NCBI RefSeq assembly: GCF_025370775.1 | Contig: NZ_JAMXEX010000009.1 | Coordinates: forward strand, 49,432 to 113,431 | Source of the DNA: Ancylothrix sp. D3o | GTDB taxonomy: Bacteria > Cyanobacteriota > Cyanobacteriia > Cyanobacteriales > Oscillatoriaceae | Direction: 5' to 3' | Length of the DNA stretch: 64,000 nucleotides | Made by a program: the position numbers and the translations under genes | Notes under the pieces: model-generated | What the model was told of the DNA's origin: nothing | The model's input: only the letters and a program-made list of their open reading frames with translations | Databases searched by the model: none | Shown: in pieces, positions 18,427 through 27,500 of the stretch | How positions within the stretch are numbered: the first letter of the stretch is position 1 | Layout: each line of letters opens with the position of its first letter

Positions 18427-19638
18427 TTAGTGCAGCGGTGTGCGGTCGTGTACGGTTTCGGGGAAAGGTACACCAGGGGTGCCGGTGGTGGTGGTGGTGG
18501 TGGTATGGGCAGTGGTGGTATGGGTGGCGTGTTCCTCTGGCCGGTTATAAACGCCCCATTCTTGAATACCGCGACGATGGAGGACGGTTTCCGCACGCTG
18601 GATATCGTCATCGTTGCCATCGACTAATACCAAGTATTCGCCGCGAGAAACGCGGTCATTGTAGACGCGGGCGCGGTCTTCAGGAATGCCTAAGCCAACT
18701 AAACCGCCAATTAAACCACCGGTTGCGGCGCCAATGGCGGTACCGGCGAGGGTAGTGGCGAGGGTGGTGGCGGTAGCACCGGCGAGCATGACCGGCCCAA
18801 CGCCAGGGATAGCCAGAGCGCCTAAACCAACTAACAGGCCGGCGAGGGTTCCCAAGGCTCCGCCGGTGGCGGCTCCTGTGGCCGCGCCTTCGTCAGCTTT
18901 GTTGCCTACTGGGTCTTTAACACCAACACCGGCAATGTCATCATGCTTATCGGCGTCGCGGGCAATCACGGAAAGTTTGTTCATCGGGTAGTCTGCACGG
19001 CGCAATTCTTGCAGTGCGTCTTCGGTTTCGGCGCGGGTGCGGAAGACTCCGACGGCGCGGCGGTTGGTGCCGGTGACGCGGTTATGGGCGTGGCTGGCAT
19101 CATAGACGCCCCATTCTTGAATACCGCCGCGATGGAGGATGGTTTGGGCACGTTGGACATCAGCTTCGCTGCCTTCAACAACGACCAGGTAATCGCCGCG
19201 AGAAACGCGCTCATTATAAACTTTGGCTCTGTCTTCGGGGACTCCTAAGCCAACGAGGGCGCCGACTAATCCGCCGGTGGCTGCTCCGATGGCTCCGCCT
19301 AGGAGGGTGTCTGCAAGGATGCTGGCGAGGGCTCCACCGGCTAATACGGGGCCAATGCCAGGGATCGTGAAGGCGGTTAGGCTACCAATTAAGCCTATTA
19401 ATCCGCCGGTGGCTGCTCCGGCTACGGCGCCTGCTTTGGCTCCACCGGCTACATTGTCTTCTTTGGGTTTGTCGCTGACTCCCACGCCGCCTACGCTGTG
19501 GCCGGCTTCTGCGTTTTTAGAGATGACGGATACGCTCGTCATGGGGAAACCAGAGGTTCTAAGTTCGCGCAAGGCTGCTTCGGCTTCGCGGTAGCTAGAA
19601 AAGACGCCGACTGCTCGTTTTGTAAGTCCTAATGTCAT
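18427..19638 (-). CDS. Duplicated YflT-like/glycine-zipper stress protein (two modules)
   Basis: A 403-residue protein made of two homologous halves. Each half has an N-terminal YflT-like domain (RAVGVFSSYREAEAALREL and RAVGVFRTRAETEDALQEL), a Gly/Ala-rich zipper region able to insert in a membrane, a GVPEDRAKVYNERVSRGDYL / GIPEDRARVYNDRVSRGEYL block and a closing RRGIQEWGVYN. The boundary lies near residue 190. A His/Thr-rich tail (HTTTAHTTTTTTT) follows the second half. It is adjacent to, and in the same direction as, the single-module paralogue, so the group grew by tandem duplication and fusion. The ATG at 19638 follows an AGGAG-like stretch (rc of TTTTTCTCCAG). Confidence 0.8.
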   Translation of the reverse strand: MTLGLTKRAVGVFSSYREAEAALRELRTSGFPMTSVSVISKNAEAGHSVGGVGVSDKPKEDNVAGGAKAGAVAGAATGGLIGLIGSLTAFTIPGIGPVLAGGALASILADTLLGGAIGAATGGLVGALVGLGVPEDRAKVYNERVSRGDYLVVVEGSEADVQRAQTILHRGGIQEWGVYDASHAHNRVTGTNRRAVGVFRTRAETEDALQELRRADYPMNKLSVIARDADKHDDIAGVGVKDPVGNKADEGAATGAATGGALGTLAGLLVGLGALAIPGVGPVMLAGATATTLATTLAGTAIGAATGGLIGGLVGLGIPEDRARVYNDRVSRGEYLVLVDGNDDDIQRAETVLHRRGIQEWGVYNRPEEHATHTTTAHTTTTTTTGTPGVPFPETVHDRTPLH

Positions 19639-19836
19639 TTTTTTCTCCAGTATTTACTTTTTTTTAGGTTTCGATCAATCCAGATTTATTTATCTGTTTC
19701 TTGCTATTTTTATTTAGACATTTTTATCAGCCGAATTCATCCTTCGGCAGGGGTAAGCTTTGGTTCTATCGGAAGATAGATAAAGGAAAAATTGGAGATT
19801 TAAGGGGTGAGGTGGGCAAGGAACCCACCCTATTTT

Positions 19837-20319
19837 TTATTGTTTGCTGTTGTCGTTGGCTTTGGGGGTGGCCGGTGCAACAGTTGCTTTCACTTCTACG
19901 CTTTTGACTCCTTTAATTTCTTTTGCCAAAGGTTCAATTTTGGCAAGTTGTTCTGGGGTGGGAACTGTACCGCCTACGCTGACTGCGCCATCTTCGGCGT
20001 CAACGGTGAGGGAACCTGCGGGGATGTTGACTTCTAGCTTGCTGCGAACTTCCGACGCTAGATCGCCATCGGCTCTGTTTTCTGGGTTGCCGGCTACGTT
20101 ATTGCGCTGTTCCCGCGCCCGGATGTCTGAGTTGGCTTGGGCTCTGCGGACATCGCTTGTGCCGTCTGCTTGGTTTTTCTGAGCGGTTTCTGCATCGGGG
20201 GTTTGGGCCGCTTGTGTGGGTGCGGCTGGGGCGTTGGCGCTGGTTTTTTCGGCCTCAGAGCAAGCAACGGCTCCTACAAGTAAGAAGCTGCTCAGCAATA
20301 ATGTTGTGATTTTTTTCAT
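19837..20319 (-). CDS. BON-domain lipoprotein
   Basis: The ATG at 20319 is chosen because GGGAGAGAG lies just upstream and the protein then starts MKKITTLLLSSFLLVG. A lipobox-like VGAVAC gives an acylated Cys near residue 20. A Gln/Ala/Thr-rich, probably disordered linker follows to about residue 90. The C-terminal ~60 residues (DLASEVRSKLEVNIPAGSL ... VSVGGTVPTPEQLAKIEPLAKEIKGVKSVEV) are a BON domain, a fold that binds phospholipid surfaces in OsmY-like stress proteins. The neighbouring stress-protein genes support a role in envelope stress. The ligand is unknown. Confidence 0.82.
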   Translation of the reverse strand: MKKITTLLLSSFLLVGAVACSEAEKTSANAPAAPTQAAQTPDAETAQKNQADGTSDVRRAQANSDIRAREQRNNVAGNPENRADGDLASEVRSKLEVNIPAGSLTVDAEDGAVSVGGTVPTPEQLAKIEPLAKEIKGVKSVEVKATVAPATPKANDNSKQ

Positions 20320-20877
20320 GGCTCTCTCCCTCATCGGTTAGCGAAAATAATGGTGATTTGACGTTACATCCTGATTGAATGTTGGTCTTTTTTAGATGCT
20401 TTCTCCCCTTGCCAAACCGCTTTACCATTTTTGTTTTTTTCTTTCGTCGGAGCCGGTTTAACAAGATTGCGTAGAAGATGCTTTTTTGAGAAACCGGCCC
20501 TTACACTGGGTAAAAACTACTGCTTTTTTTTAGCTAGTGTTTTCTAAAAATGGTTGGAGTTGCTATTTTTTAGCAAGGAGTTGGAATGGAACTTTTTTAA
20601 AGTCTACGAACATCCTACAAAATATAGCTTTTCTATTCATCAGTCTGGGGATGTAAGTTGCCTCTCTGTCATTGGAGGGATGGCCGATCATAGATAAAAT
20701 ATTGTTGTCGGCAACCAGGGTAGTGAGGAGGCGCTGAAATAGAGCAACAAAGAGGGAGATTTTGGCCGGGAGATTTTTAATGGTTATTTTGTGGATGAGA
20801 ACGCTTTTTCAGCGCTCATAACACGACTTCAGAAAGTCGCTTTTAAATATCGTCTTTTGGCATTGTTTATTTTTTGG
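20320..20877. other. Intergenic region between the BON lipoprotein gene and queD
   Basis: It holds the likely lipoprotein promoter: minus strand AAGCTATATTTTGTAGGATG (20611-20630), sharing almost all of its first 19 bases with the acsF -10 region. A small hairpin CGACTT-CAGA-AAGTCG near 20824-20839 may end queD transcripts. No gene recognised. Confidence 0.45.
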
Positions 20878-21267
20878 CTAATCATCTTCGTATTCCACCC
20901 AAGAATTAGGGGTTTCAGAAACCCGCACCTTTAATTGCACCTGATCGGGAACTCGTCTTTTTGTTTCTTCATAGATATATTGAGCAATCATTTCTGCGGT
21001 TGTTTCATAACCAACCGGCAAAACTTCATTTAAAACACAATGATCTAACCCTCCCTTGCTGACATCTTGCTTGGCCCACCGCAAGGTTTTAAAATCTGCG
21101 ACCATCACTTCATGGGGACAAAATTCTGAAGAATGAAGTTTATGGGAAGTCGCCTCAATTTGCACCCGATAAGTATGACCGTGCATCCTCCCGCACGGCC
21201 CTTTATAGTCTCTAATAAAATGAGCGCTATCAAAGCTAAATTCTGTTGTCAGTTTCCATTTAGGCAT
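20878..21267 (-). CDS. queD: 6-carboxytetrahydropterin synthase / 6-pyruvoyl-tetrahydropterin synthase family
   Basis: A 129-residue member of the PTPS/QueD family. Zinc ligands are visible: His in FDSAHF (about residue 16) and the pair in MHGHTY (about 29-31); the catalytic Cys is in GPCGRMHG. DHCVLNEVLP and PTTAE-like ETTAEMIA provide the second active-site half, with a late Glu in SETPNSW for pterin recognition. QueD makes 6-carboxy-tetrahydropterin from dihydroneopterin triphosphate for queuosine. Cyanobacterial homologues may instead act in pterin synthesis, so substrate is less sure than family. GGAGAGG lies about eight bases before the ATG at 21267. No other que gene is in the window. 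Confidence 0.85.
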   Translation of the reverse strand: MPKWKLTTEFSFDSAHFIRDYKGPCGRMHGHTYRVQIEATSHKLHSSEFCPHEVMVADFKTLRWAKQDVSKGGLDHCVLNEVLPVGYETTAEMIAQYIYEETKRRVPDQVQLKVRVSETPNSWVEYEDD

Positions 21268-21492
21268 CGCTCAATCCTCTCCGTAAAATTTTCACTTATA
21301 TTTACTAATTTAACTCAAGTTTGCTGCTTGCCATACAGTCGCACAAGAGAAACAAAGCAAGAATTAAGAGCCGATCAGCCAAAATCTATTTATTTTTTGA
21401 GAATTGTTTGTTATCATAAATCTTATCTACTGGCTCCTTAAACAGCCCGATCATTCCCTACCCAAACTTTCCACAAGTTAGGAGAATAAAAG

Positions 21493-21729
21493 ATGATTCA
21501 AGAATGTGTTTCGACGCTTGTTCAGTCGAGCATCCAGACTCAGCCTGTAACTCAGCTAGAAACGCTAAAATATCGAATGCTAGAGGCGGAAACTTTAGCC
21601 GAACTCCACAGCCTGATCACAGATTATTCTGACATGGAGATTAATGAGGTATATCACCGGCTCACCTCCTCGCAACAAAGCCGGCTGGATGCCATTCAAC
21701 AGCGAGATAGCTTTCACAAAAAGCCCTAG
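21493..21729 (+). CDS. Small hypothetical protein (78 aa)
   Basis: The ATG is preceded by TTAGGAG at a good distance, and a strong terminator follows the stop after nine bases, so the gene is a compact independent unit. The protein is helical in character, with charged residues (LKYRMLEAETLAELHSL, YHRLTSSQQSRLDAIQQR), no membrane segment and no signal peptide. It resembles small conserved cyanobacterial proteins, but no function is known to me. Confidence 0.68.
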   Translation: MIQECVSTLVQSSIQTQPVTQLETLKYRMLEAETLAELHSLITDYSDMEINEVYHRLTSSQQSRLDAIQQRDSFHKKP

Positions 21730-21738
21730 ACATTGAAA

Positions 21739-21760
21739 AAAGCCTGCAAGTGCAGGCTTT
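21739..21760 (+). terminator. Intrinsic terminator of the 78-aa gene
   Basis: AAAGCCTGCA and TGCAGGCTTT form a perfect 10-bp stem with a 2-nt spacer (closing as a 4-6 nt loop), followed by TTTGTTTG. Confidence 0.75.
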
Positions 21761-21820
21761 GTTTGTATATTCGCTTATACTTGTTACCAAAAGCGACAGA
21801 AAACCGGCCACAAGAAAGAC

Positions 21821-22759
21821 TTAACCGGCAGTAGTAATTTGTTCTATTAACTCTTTCAAAACCTCCTCGGCGCGTTCATTATCTATTTGACAAGTGCCGG
21901 CATTTTCATGTCCGCCGCCGCCATATTTAAGCATCAACTCGCCTACATTGGTTTTACAAGTGCGGTCAAAAATAGATTTGCCAACAGCAAAAACAGTATT
22001 TTGTTTTTTCAAACCCCACATAACGTGCATAGAAATATTGCACTGGGGAAACAAAGCATACACCATAAAACGGTTGCCGGCATAAATCACCTCTTCCTTA
22101 CGCAAATCTAAAACCACTAAATTTTCGTAAGTTTTCGAGCATCTTTCAACTTGATCTTTAAATTGCTCATCTTGGTCAAAATAAAGATTGTATCGCTCCC
22201 GCACATCCGGCAATTCCAAAATTTGATCAATGGTGTGATTACGGCAATAATCAATTAACTCCATCATCAACTGATAATTAGAAATGCGGAAATCTTTAAA
22301 CCGGCCCAAACCCGTGCGAGCATCCATCAAGAAACTTAACAACTCCCAACCTTTGGGATGTAAAACATCTTGCTTAGAAAACCTTGCCGCATCCGACTTA
22401 TCCACCGCCGCCATCATTTCTTCGGAAACATGGAGAAACCGCTCTTTTGAGCCATAATAATTGTACACAACCCTGGCCGCCGAAGGCGCATCTGGCTCAA
22501 TAATATGGTTAGGTTTTTTTTCGGTATTTCTGATAGTTTCGCTCAGGTGGTGGTCAAAGCACAGATAAGCGGCCTCCACATAGGGTAAATTCGTAGTGAT
22601 ATCGCGGTTGGTAATTTCAATTTTTCCATCCTGCATATCTTTAGGGTGGACAAATCTAATCTCATCAATCATTTCTAATTCTTTTAAAAGAACCGCACAC
22701 ACCAGTCCATCAAAATCACTGCGGGTAACTAATCTGTACTTTTGATTGTTCCCAGACAT
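21821..22759 (-). CDS. DHH-family phosphoesterase (exopolyphosphatase/nanoRNase-like)
   Basis: The DHH superfamily signature is intact: SDFDGLVCA near residue 15 (first metal-binding Asp pair), FDHHLSET about residue 70, and the C-terminal DHHA1 motif GGGGHENAGTCQ about residue 288. Such Mn-dependent enzymes cut phosphodiester or phosphoanhydride bonds in substrates from oligoribonucleotides and pAp to polyphosphate or cyclic dinucleotides. The protein (312 residues) is soluble, with no CBS or PAS domain. GAGG lies about nine bases before the ATG at 22759. The substrate cannot be told from sequence; exopolyphosphatase is the commonest label for close cyanobacterial relatives. Confidence 0.85.
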   Translation of the reverse strand: MSGNNQKYRLVTRSDFDGLVCAVLLKELEMIDEIRFVHPKDMQDGKIEITNRDITTNLPYVEAAYLCFDHHLSETIRNTEKKPNHIIEPDAPSAARVVYNYYGSKERFLHVSEEMMAAVDKSDAARFSKQDVLHPKGWELLSFLMDARTGLGRFKDFRISNYQLMMELIDYCRNHTIDQILELPDVRERYNLYFDQDEQFKDQVERCSKTYENLVVLDLRKEEVIYAGNRFMVYALFPQCNISMHVMWGLKKQNTVFAVGKSIFDRTCKTNVGELMLKYGGGGHENAGTCQIDNERAEEVLKELIEQITTAG

Positions 22760-23023
22760 AATAAAACCTCAATCTCGAAGCAGCAAACAATTATCCACCT
22801 TGACACTATAGCTTATTGAGCCGGTGCTATCCAAGGGCCGGGTATCAACAATGCCAGAAAAATCATAATTTTTTTGATTTTATCAATGAGGCGGATATCA
22901 CAAAAAAAATCGCAACCAGACAGCCAACCGGCCCCCCATACCCCTAAGCTGGCTTTCAGGGCCAATTTTGCCAACTTCTGCCAAAAAGCTCCGGATCTAC
23001 AACCGCAAGCTAGAAAACTAATA

Positions 23024-23079
23024 AATAGATGCACCCTGATTGATGGCTCTCTGGCAATTTTGCCAGAGTGTTTTTTTTT
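23024..23079 (+). ncRNA. Candidate short RNA module 1 of 3
   Basis: Leader AATAGATGCACCCTGATTGA, then the hairpin CTCTGGCA-ATTT-TGCCAGAG (23049-23068) and nine T (23071-23079). The leader is shared with modules 2 and 3. No start codon with a ribosome-binding site and frame is present. Expression is an inference. Confidence 0.6.
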
Positions 23080-23128
23080 AAGAAAACAAAAACTATCCTG
23101 ATAACGTCGGTATCTTATGAACATAGAG

Positions 23129-23184
23129 AATAGATGCACCCTGATTGACGGCTCTCTGGCAAGCTTGCCAGAGGCTTTTTTTTT
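23129..23184 (+). ncRNA. Candidate short RNA module 2 of 3
   Basis: Starts 105 bases after module 1 with the same 19-base core leader (AATAGATGCACCCTGATTG). The hairpin at 23154-23173 is a perfect 20-base palindrome whose arm CTCTGGCAAG equals module 1 except at the tip, followed by nine T at 23176-23184. Confidence 0.6.
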
Positions 23185-23231
23185 GCCTACCAAAACATCC
23201 CGATCCCCCCATTTGCGGCCTGAATACTATT

Positions 23232-23296
23232 AATAAACGTACCCTGATGGATGTTTTTGGCTATCCCCTCGCTGCAAAGCTAGGGGGCTTTTTTTT
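23232..23296 (+). ncRNA. Candidate short RNA module 3 of 3
   Basis: Starts 103 bases after module 2. The leader AATAAACGTACCCTGATGGATG keeps ACCCTGAT and most flanking bases. The hairpin is different (CCCCT...AGGGG, 23265-23286) but is again followed by eight T (23289-23296). TACTAT at 23225-23230 could be its -10 box. The leader, not the terminator, is therefore the conserved part. Confidence 0.55.
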
Positions 23297-23625
23297 GTCT
23301 AAAACACCCACCCTCGCCCTCCTAAAACAAACGACTTTGCCCCCTTACTTTAATTTTATAAATTGTCGACTTTTGTGTAAATAAAACGCCAATAAATGAA
23401 TATTTTACTAAGCAAAATTTCGTAAAAGAGCGAGGGCTACAAAGACAATTTCTTTTTTATTAAACATCTTACTTGATAGAAATAATAATGACCCCCTCAT
23501 CGGCAATTATGGAAACGACCTGTTTGTTTGGCGAAATTTTGGCCTCCCTCACCGGCATCCTCTCAACTCAACTCACTAACGCTGATTTCCTGAATTTATA
23601 ACGTTCCTTTTTTAGCCTCACTTCT

Positions 23626-23656
23626 AGGGGGCCACCGGCAAGGCTCCCTACTTTTT
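23626..23656 (+). terminator. Hairpin followed by T-run, possible fourth terminator
   Basis: AGGGGGCC and GGCTCCCT pair (one G-U) across an 8-nt loop, followed by ACTTTTT. The conserved leader of the three modules is not found before it, so it may be an unrelated terminator. Confidence 0.4.
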
Positions 23657-23694
23657 GGCTAAAAATTTCTACTTTGGCTTTTTTACAGTGATTT

Positions 23695-23857
23695 ACGTCA
23701 CATCTTTAAAGGGTTTAAATCACGTTTTATAGCTATTCTAATCACCTATAAGCCCAACTTAAATCACTGGAATTACCAAATATAAATCACAACAAACTAG
23801 AGATATAAATCAAGATTTTTTGGCTAAAGGATCACAAGCATACTCAAGAAAAATCAC
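23695..23857 (+). promoter_or_regulatory. Array of eight AAATCAC-like motifs at 22-23 bp intervals
   Basis: TCAC (TCAA in one) begins at 23698, 23720, 23742, 23764, 23787, 23810, 23832 and 23854; spacings are 22, 22, 22, 23, 23, 22, 22. Four of the eight read AAATCAC; the others are ACGTCAC, TAATCAC, AAATCAA and GGATCAC. The 15-16 bases between cores are not alike. The first core is half of AGTGATTTACGTCACA (23687-23702), near the CRP palindrome. The array ends about 60 bases before a TATACT -10 candidate, so it looks like a set of protein sites on one DNA face. Function inferred. Confidence 0.65.
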
Positions 23858-23898
23858 GGGGAAAAAGAAAGAAACCATTGATAATAGAATTATCGAGT

Positions 23899-23925
23899 TA
23901 ATGATAAATCATTATGTTATATACT
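23899..23925 (+). promoter_or_regulatory. Candidate promoter with palindrome upstream of the 73-aa gene
   Basis: TAATGAT-AA-ATCATTA (23899-23914) is a 7-bp inverted repeat covering the expected -35 area; TATACT (23920-23925) is a good -10 box. The 73-aa gene starts about 105 bases further on. Confidence 0.4.
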
Positions 23926-24036
23926 ACTGACAAAAAAAATGATTCTGATAGCGGAACGGCGCGAACGTTTCACAAGCCAGAAATCCTTTCGCCCACTGGA
24001 AACTTAAAATCTAAAATTCAAAATCTAAAATCCAAA

Positions 24037-24258
24037 ATGGTATTAATTCCCATACTCCTGTTACCCGGTGCAATTGCGGAACTGGTTGCTTCAGCCGCCA
24101 GCACAGGATACATCACTCTAGCGGATCGCTACGGGTTGATGGCTGCCGTTTTGGATGAGACACTGCCAGAAGAAGAAAGACTTTCAGTAGACCGGCTCTT
24201 ACGGGCGATATGTCGAGGCCGGTTAAAAATCGTCAACGAACTTTCTGTCGTCATATAG
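24037..24258 (+). CDS. Small conserved-looking hypothetical protein (73 aa)
   Basis: The frame is open from 23914, but the ATG at 24037 is preferred, since the preceding codons are only the translation of an AAAATCTAAAATTC repeat. The product starts with a short hydrophobic stretch (VLIPILLLPGAIAELVASAA) and continues as a soluble part with STGYITLADRYGLMAAVLDE and a basic RLLRAICRGRLKIV. I recall similar small proteins in filamentous cyanobacteria, without known function. It lies downstream of the phased motif array and a promoter-like element, which suggests it is the regulated gene. There is no Shine-Dalgarno. Confidence 0.6.
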   Translation: MVLIPILLLPGAIAELVASAASTGYITLADRYGLMAAVLDETLPEEERLSVDRLLRAICRGRLKIVNELSVVI

Positions 24259-24518
24259 CAGCCCTCAATAGTCGGCATTTAAAGCCATCTGCCTCAAAAT
24301 AATTTTTTGGGGGCTGTGAGAACATTTTGCCAATAGCGGGCAGCCGACCGCCGACAGGGTGATGGTAAAAAACTTGTATGGCGTTCTTAGCGATGATTGA
24401 TATAAAATAAGCTTGTCTGACGGCCAACAATAAAAAAGTTAAACTCAAAAGTGATGGTGGACACTCCGAGACTCCCAGCCAAACTAGGAAGAGCCGAGAG
24501 CAAAGAAAATATTAAAAA

Positions 24519-27500
24519 ATGTCAGCTAGCAACGTGGTTATCTTATACAAAAAAATCCAGAGCCAATTGGCTAAAAAACCACAGGAATCAAGCATGGCTG
24601 GCAACAAAAACACAGCCCGCAGTCTAGCATTGACCCTCGCCTATGCAGTGTCCGGGATAACAATCATCGGCACATTTGCAGCAGGAATGATGCTATGGGG
24701 CTTGTACAACGATTTAAAACAAGAACAACAAAAGAATTTGTTAGCGGTCGCCACGTTTAAAAGCCAAGCAGTTGAGGAATACTTAGAAAGACTCAAAAAT
24801 ATAGCAATCAGTGTAACAAGCAGCGTTAAAGTGATGCCGGCCTCGCGGGAGGCGATGGCTGTGGTGAGACGGACACCCACGCCAGAGGAAAACCCAAAAA
24901 CCAGCAAGCCCAACAAAGCAGACCTAGCCAAACTGGAAGACATTTTCAAAAAATACCCAGAAATTGCCGGCATCAGCCGATATAACCGCCACAACAAAAC
25001 AATTCAGCAATTAGGATTGATAGTATCGGCGCAGACACCGGCCAACGAGGAGGGACTAACCTGGATAGAAAACCAACCTTATTGGGCATTAGGAGTGCCG
25101 GTTTTAGATAATAAATCCCAGCCAGACGGGAGAAACATAATATTTTTTAAACTTGACCGGCTTAAGCAGATTCTTCAAAAAGGGGCCGGTGACAACAAAA
25201 TAAAAACCGCACTTTTTAACCTAGAGAACCGGCGGCTGATATTTCTGTTAAAACCGGTAGCGACACAAACAACCCTGCCCAAAAATTCGCCGTTAGCCAT
25301 TGCATTACAAAAAGCCGGTAGACAAACAAAAACCAACTTAGTCTCCGATAGCAATTTTAAAAGAATCGCCTACAGCCCAATTCAAGGCAGTAAATGGGCT
25401 GTAGTAGTGTGGGGCGACTCAAGCGCAAGCGCCGCGACACTACCAGAAATAGACTTTCGCCGGCAGCTATTAATTCTTGGCAGTGCCGGTGCCATGTTCA
25501 TCGGTTTAGGTGTAACAATCAGCTTAATTTTGTGGCAACGCTTCAATCAATCGCCCCAAAAATTAGACTTATTTTTAAAAGCTAAAGTAAATTCAGACAG
25601 CGAAGAATCAGAACATCTCCCGATAAAAAATACAGAAAACTTAGCCCAGAAAACACTACAGAAAAAAACCTCCCCCTTTCCCCCTCAAGAAATCAACAAA
25701 CCGCCGACACTAAGCGAAGTGTGGCGCAAAGAAATAGTCAGCGCCGGCGGAGAAATCTTTGGGTTATGGGATTGGAATTTGCAAACCAACGAAATATATT
25801 TTTCATCGGCCTGGAAAACCTGCACCGGCTACACAGAAAACGAAATAGGCAATCATCCCGATGAATGGTTCAAGCGAGTACACCCAGAAGACGTAGAACG
25901 CCTCAAAGCAGAATTAAGCGTGCATTTTGCAGGGCTAACCCCCTATTTTTGCAACGAACACAGGATTTTAGACAAAGATGGGTGCTATCGGTGGATGCTG
26001 GCGCGAGGAGTAGCCTGGGGAGACAGCAATGGCAAAGCACACGCCATCGCCGGTTCAATTTCCGACATTTCCGAAAAAAAAGCTACCGAAGAAGAAAATA
26101 AGCGCCTAGCAGCATTTCCCAGAAATGACCCAAACCCTGTACTCGCAGCAGACAAAAGCGGCAATTTAATTTATCTCAACCCGGCGGCTAAGCAAATTCT
26201 CAAAAAATTGGCAATCAATGACCCGATGCAATTTTTGCCGACCAACCACCACTCTATAGTCGATAACTGTCTTTCATCCCTGGCCTCAGAACGCCACATT
26301 GAGCGACATATAAACGACTGCATTTTTTCTTGGAGTTATCACCCCATCCCCAGTTTGGGAGTAATTCACCTTTATGCCTCAGATATTACCGAGCGACAGT
26401 GGGCCCAAGAACAATTAGAGCAAGCGGCATGGCATGATGGCCTCACCGGCCTGCCCAACCGCACCTTATTTATCCACCGTGTTGAGCAGGCAATCACACA
26501 GGCAAAACAAAACCCTGATGGTTTATTTGCTTTATTATTTCTCGATTTAGACCGCTTTAAAGTAGTTAACGACAGTCTCGGTCATACCTTGGGCGACCAG
26601 TTTCTCATTGCAGTGGCCCGCCGCCTCGCCGGTTGTGTGCGTCCGGGGGATGTGGTGGCGCGACTCGGCGGAGACGAGTTTACAATTTTGCTTTCATCGA
26701 TTGACAATATCGACGGGGCTAGGGCTTTTGCCGAGCGCATTCAGCAAGAATTAGCGTCGCCGGTGAATTTGAATGGCCATCAAGTTTTTACCACCGCCAG
26801 CATTGGTATTGCAGTCGCAGCCTATGCTCAAAAAGCGGCGGAGGTTGGCCACTGCTCAACTCCTGACTCTCAATGGGGCCGGCCCTACTATCAACCCGAA
26901 GATTTATTAAGAGATGCGGATATTGCCATGTACCGCGCCAAAGCCGAGGGAAAAGCCCGTTATGTTTTCTTTACGCAGACAATGCACGAACGGGCAATTG
27001 CTTTGTTGGGGTTGGAAAATGATTTGCGCCGTGCGATTTCAGAAGGCGGACTTCGCCCAGAAAGCGGCAGTGGGGAAGCGAGTTTAATGCTTTTGGGTTC
27101 TTCGTTTGTGTTGCATTATCAGCCGGTGATTGCTTTGGATACCGGTCGCATTGCCGGTTTTGAGGCGTTGGTGCGTTGGGTTCATCCTCAGCGGGGAATT
27201 GTTTCGCCAGTAGAGTTTATTCCGGTGGCTGAAGAAACGGGTTTAATTATTCCCTTGGGAAGGTGGGTTTTATATGAAGCTTGCCGGCAACTCAAAGCCT
27301 GGCAACAACGGTTTCGCTCTGTGCAACATTTGACGATGAGTGTTAACCTTTCTGGCCGGCAACTGTCTCAAACTGATTTGTTAGACCAAATTGATGAAAT
27401 TTTGCAATGCACCGGCATTGAACCCAGTTGTTTAAAATTAGAAATTACCGAAAGTGTTTTGATGGATAATGCAGCGGGTGCTATTTCGGTTTTAGAAGAG

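Larger units (their letters stand above)
22760..24036. other. Long intergenic region with RNA-like modules and a phased motif array
   Basis: No convincing protein gene. It holds three tandem short-RNA-like modules (23024-23079, 23129-23184, 23232-23296), a further hairpin with U-run (23626-23656), an array of eight AAATCAC-like motifs (23695-23857), and a promoter-like segment (23899-23925). Each is listed separately. Confidence 0.75.

Noticed and set aside
18427..19638. Long plus-strand frames opposite the stress-protein genes
   Set aside because: They are shadows of Gly/Ala-rich coding DNA; the minus strand has coherent domains and starts.
20640..20800. Possible tRNA or RNA gene between lipoprotein and queD
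   Set aside because: No cloverleaf, T-arm or terminator could be drawn; only isolated short pairings.
22813..23193. 126-codon minus-strand frame across the RNA-like modules
   Set aside because: Its sequence is the translation of the repeated leader and terminator units (the same peptide appears twice), and it has no start signal.
23695..23857. Possible CRISPR array
   Set aside because: Period is only 22-23 bases and the conserved core about 7; CRISPR repeats are 23-47 bases with longer spacers, and no cas gene is present.
23695..23857. Plasmid-type iteron origin
   Set aside because: Iterons are usually conserved over most of their 17-22 bases; here only the core is. No replication initiator gene or DnaA-box cluster is nearby. 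Not excluded fully, but less likely than a regulator array.
24259..24518. c-di-GMP riboswitch before the GGDEF-EAL gene
   Set aside because: The leader was read for the GEMM signature and none was found.
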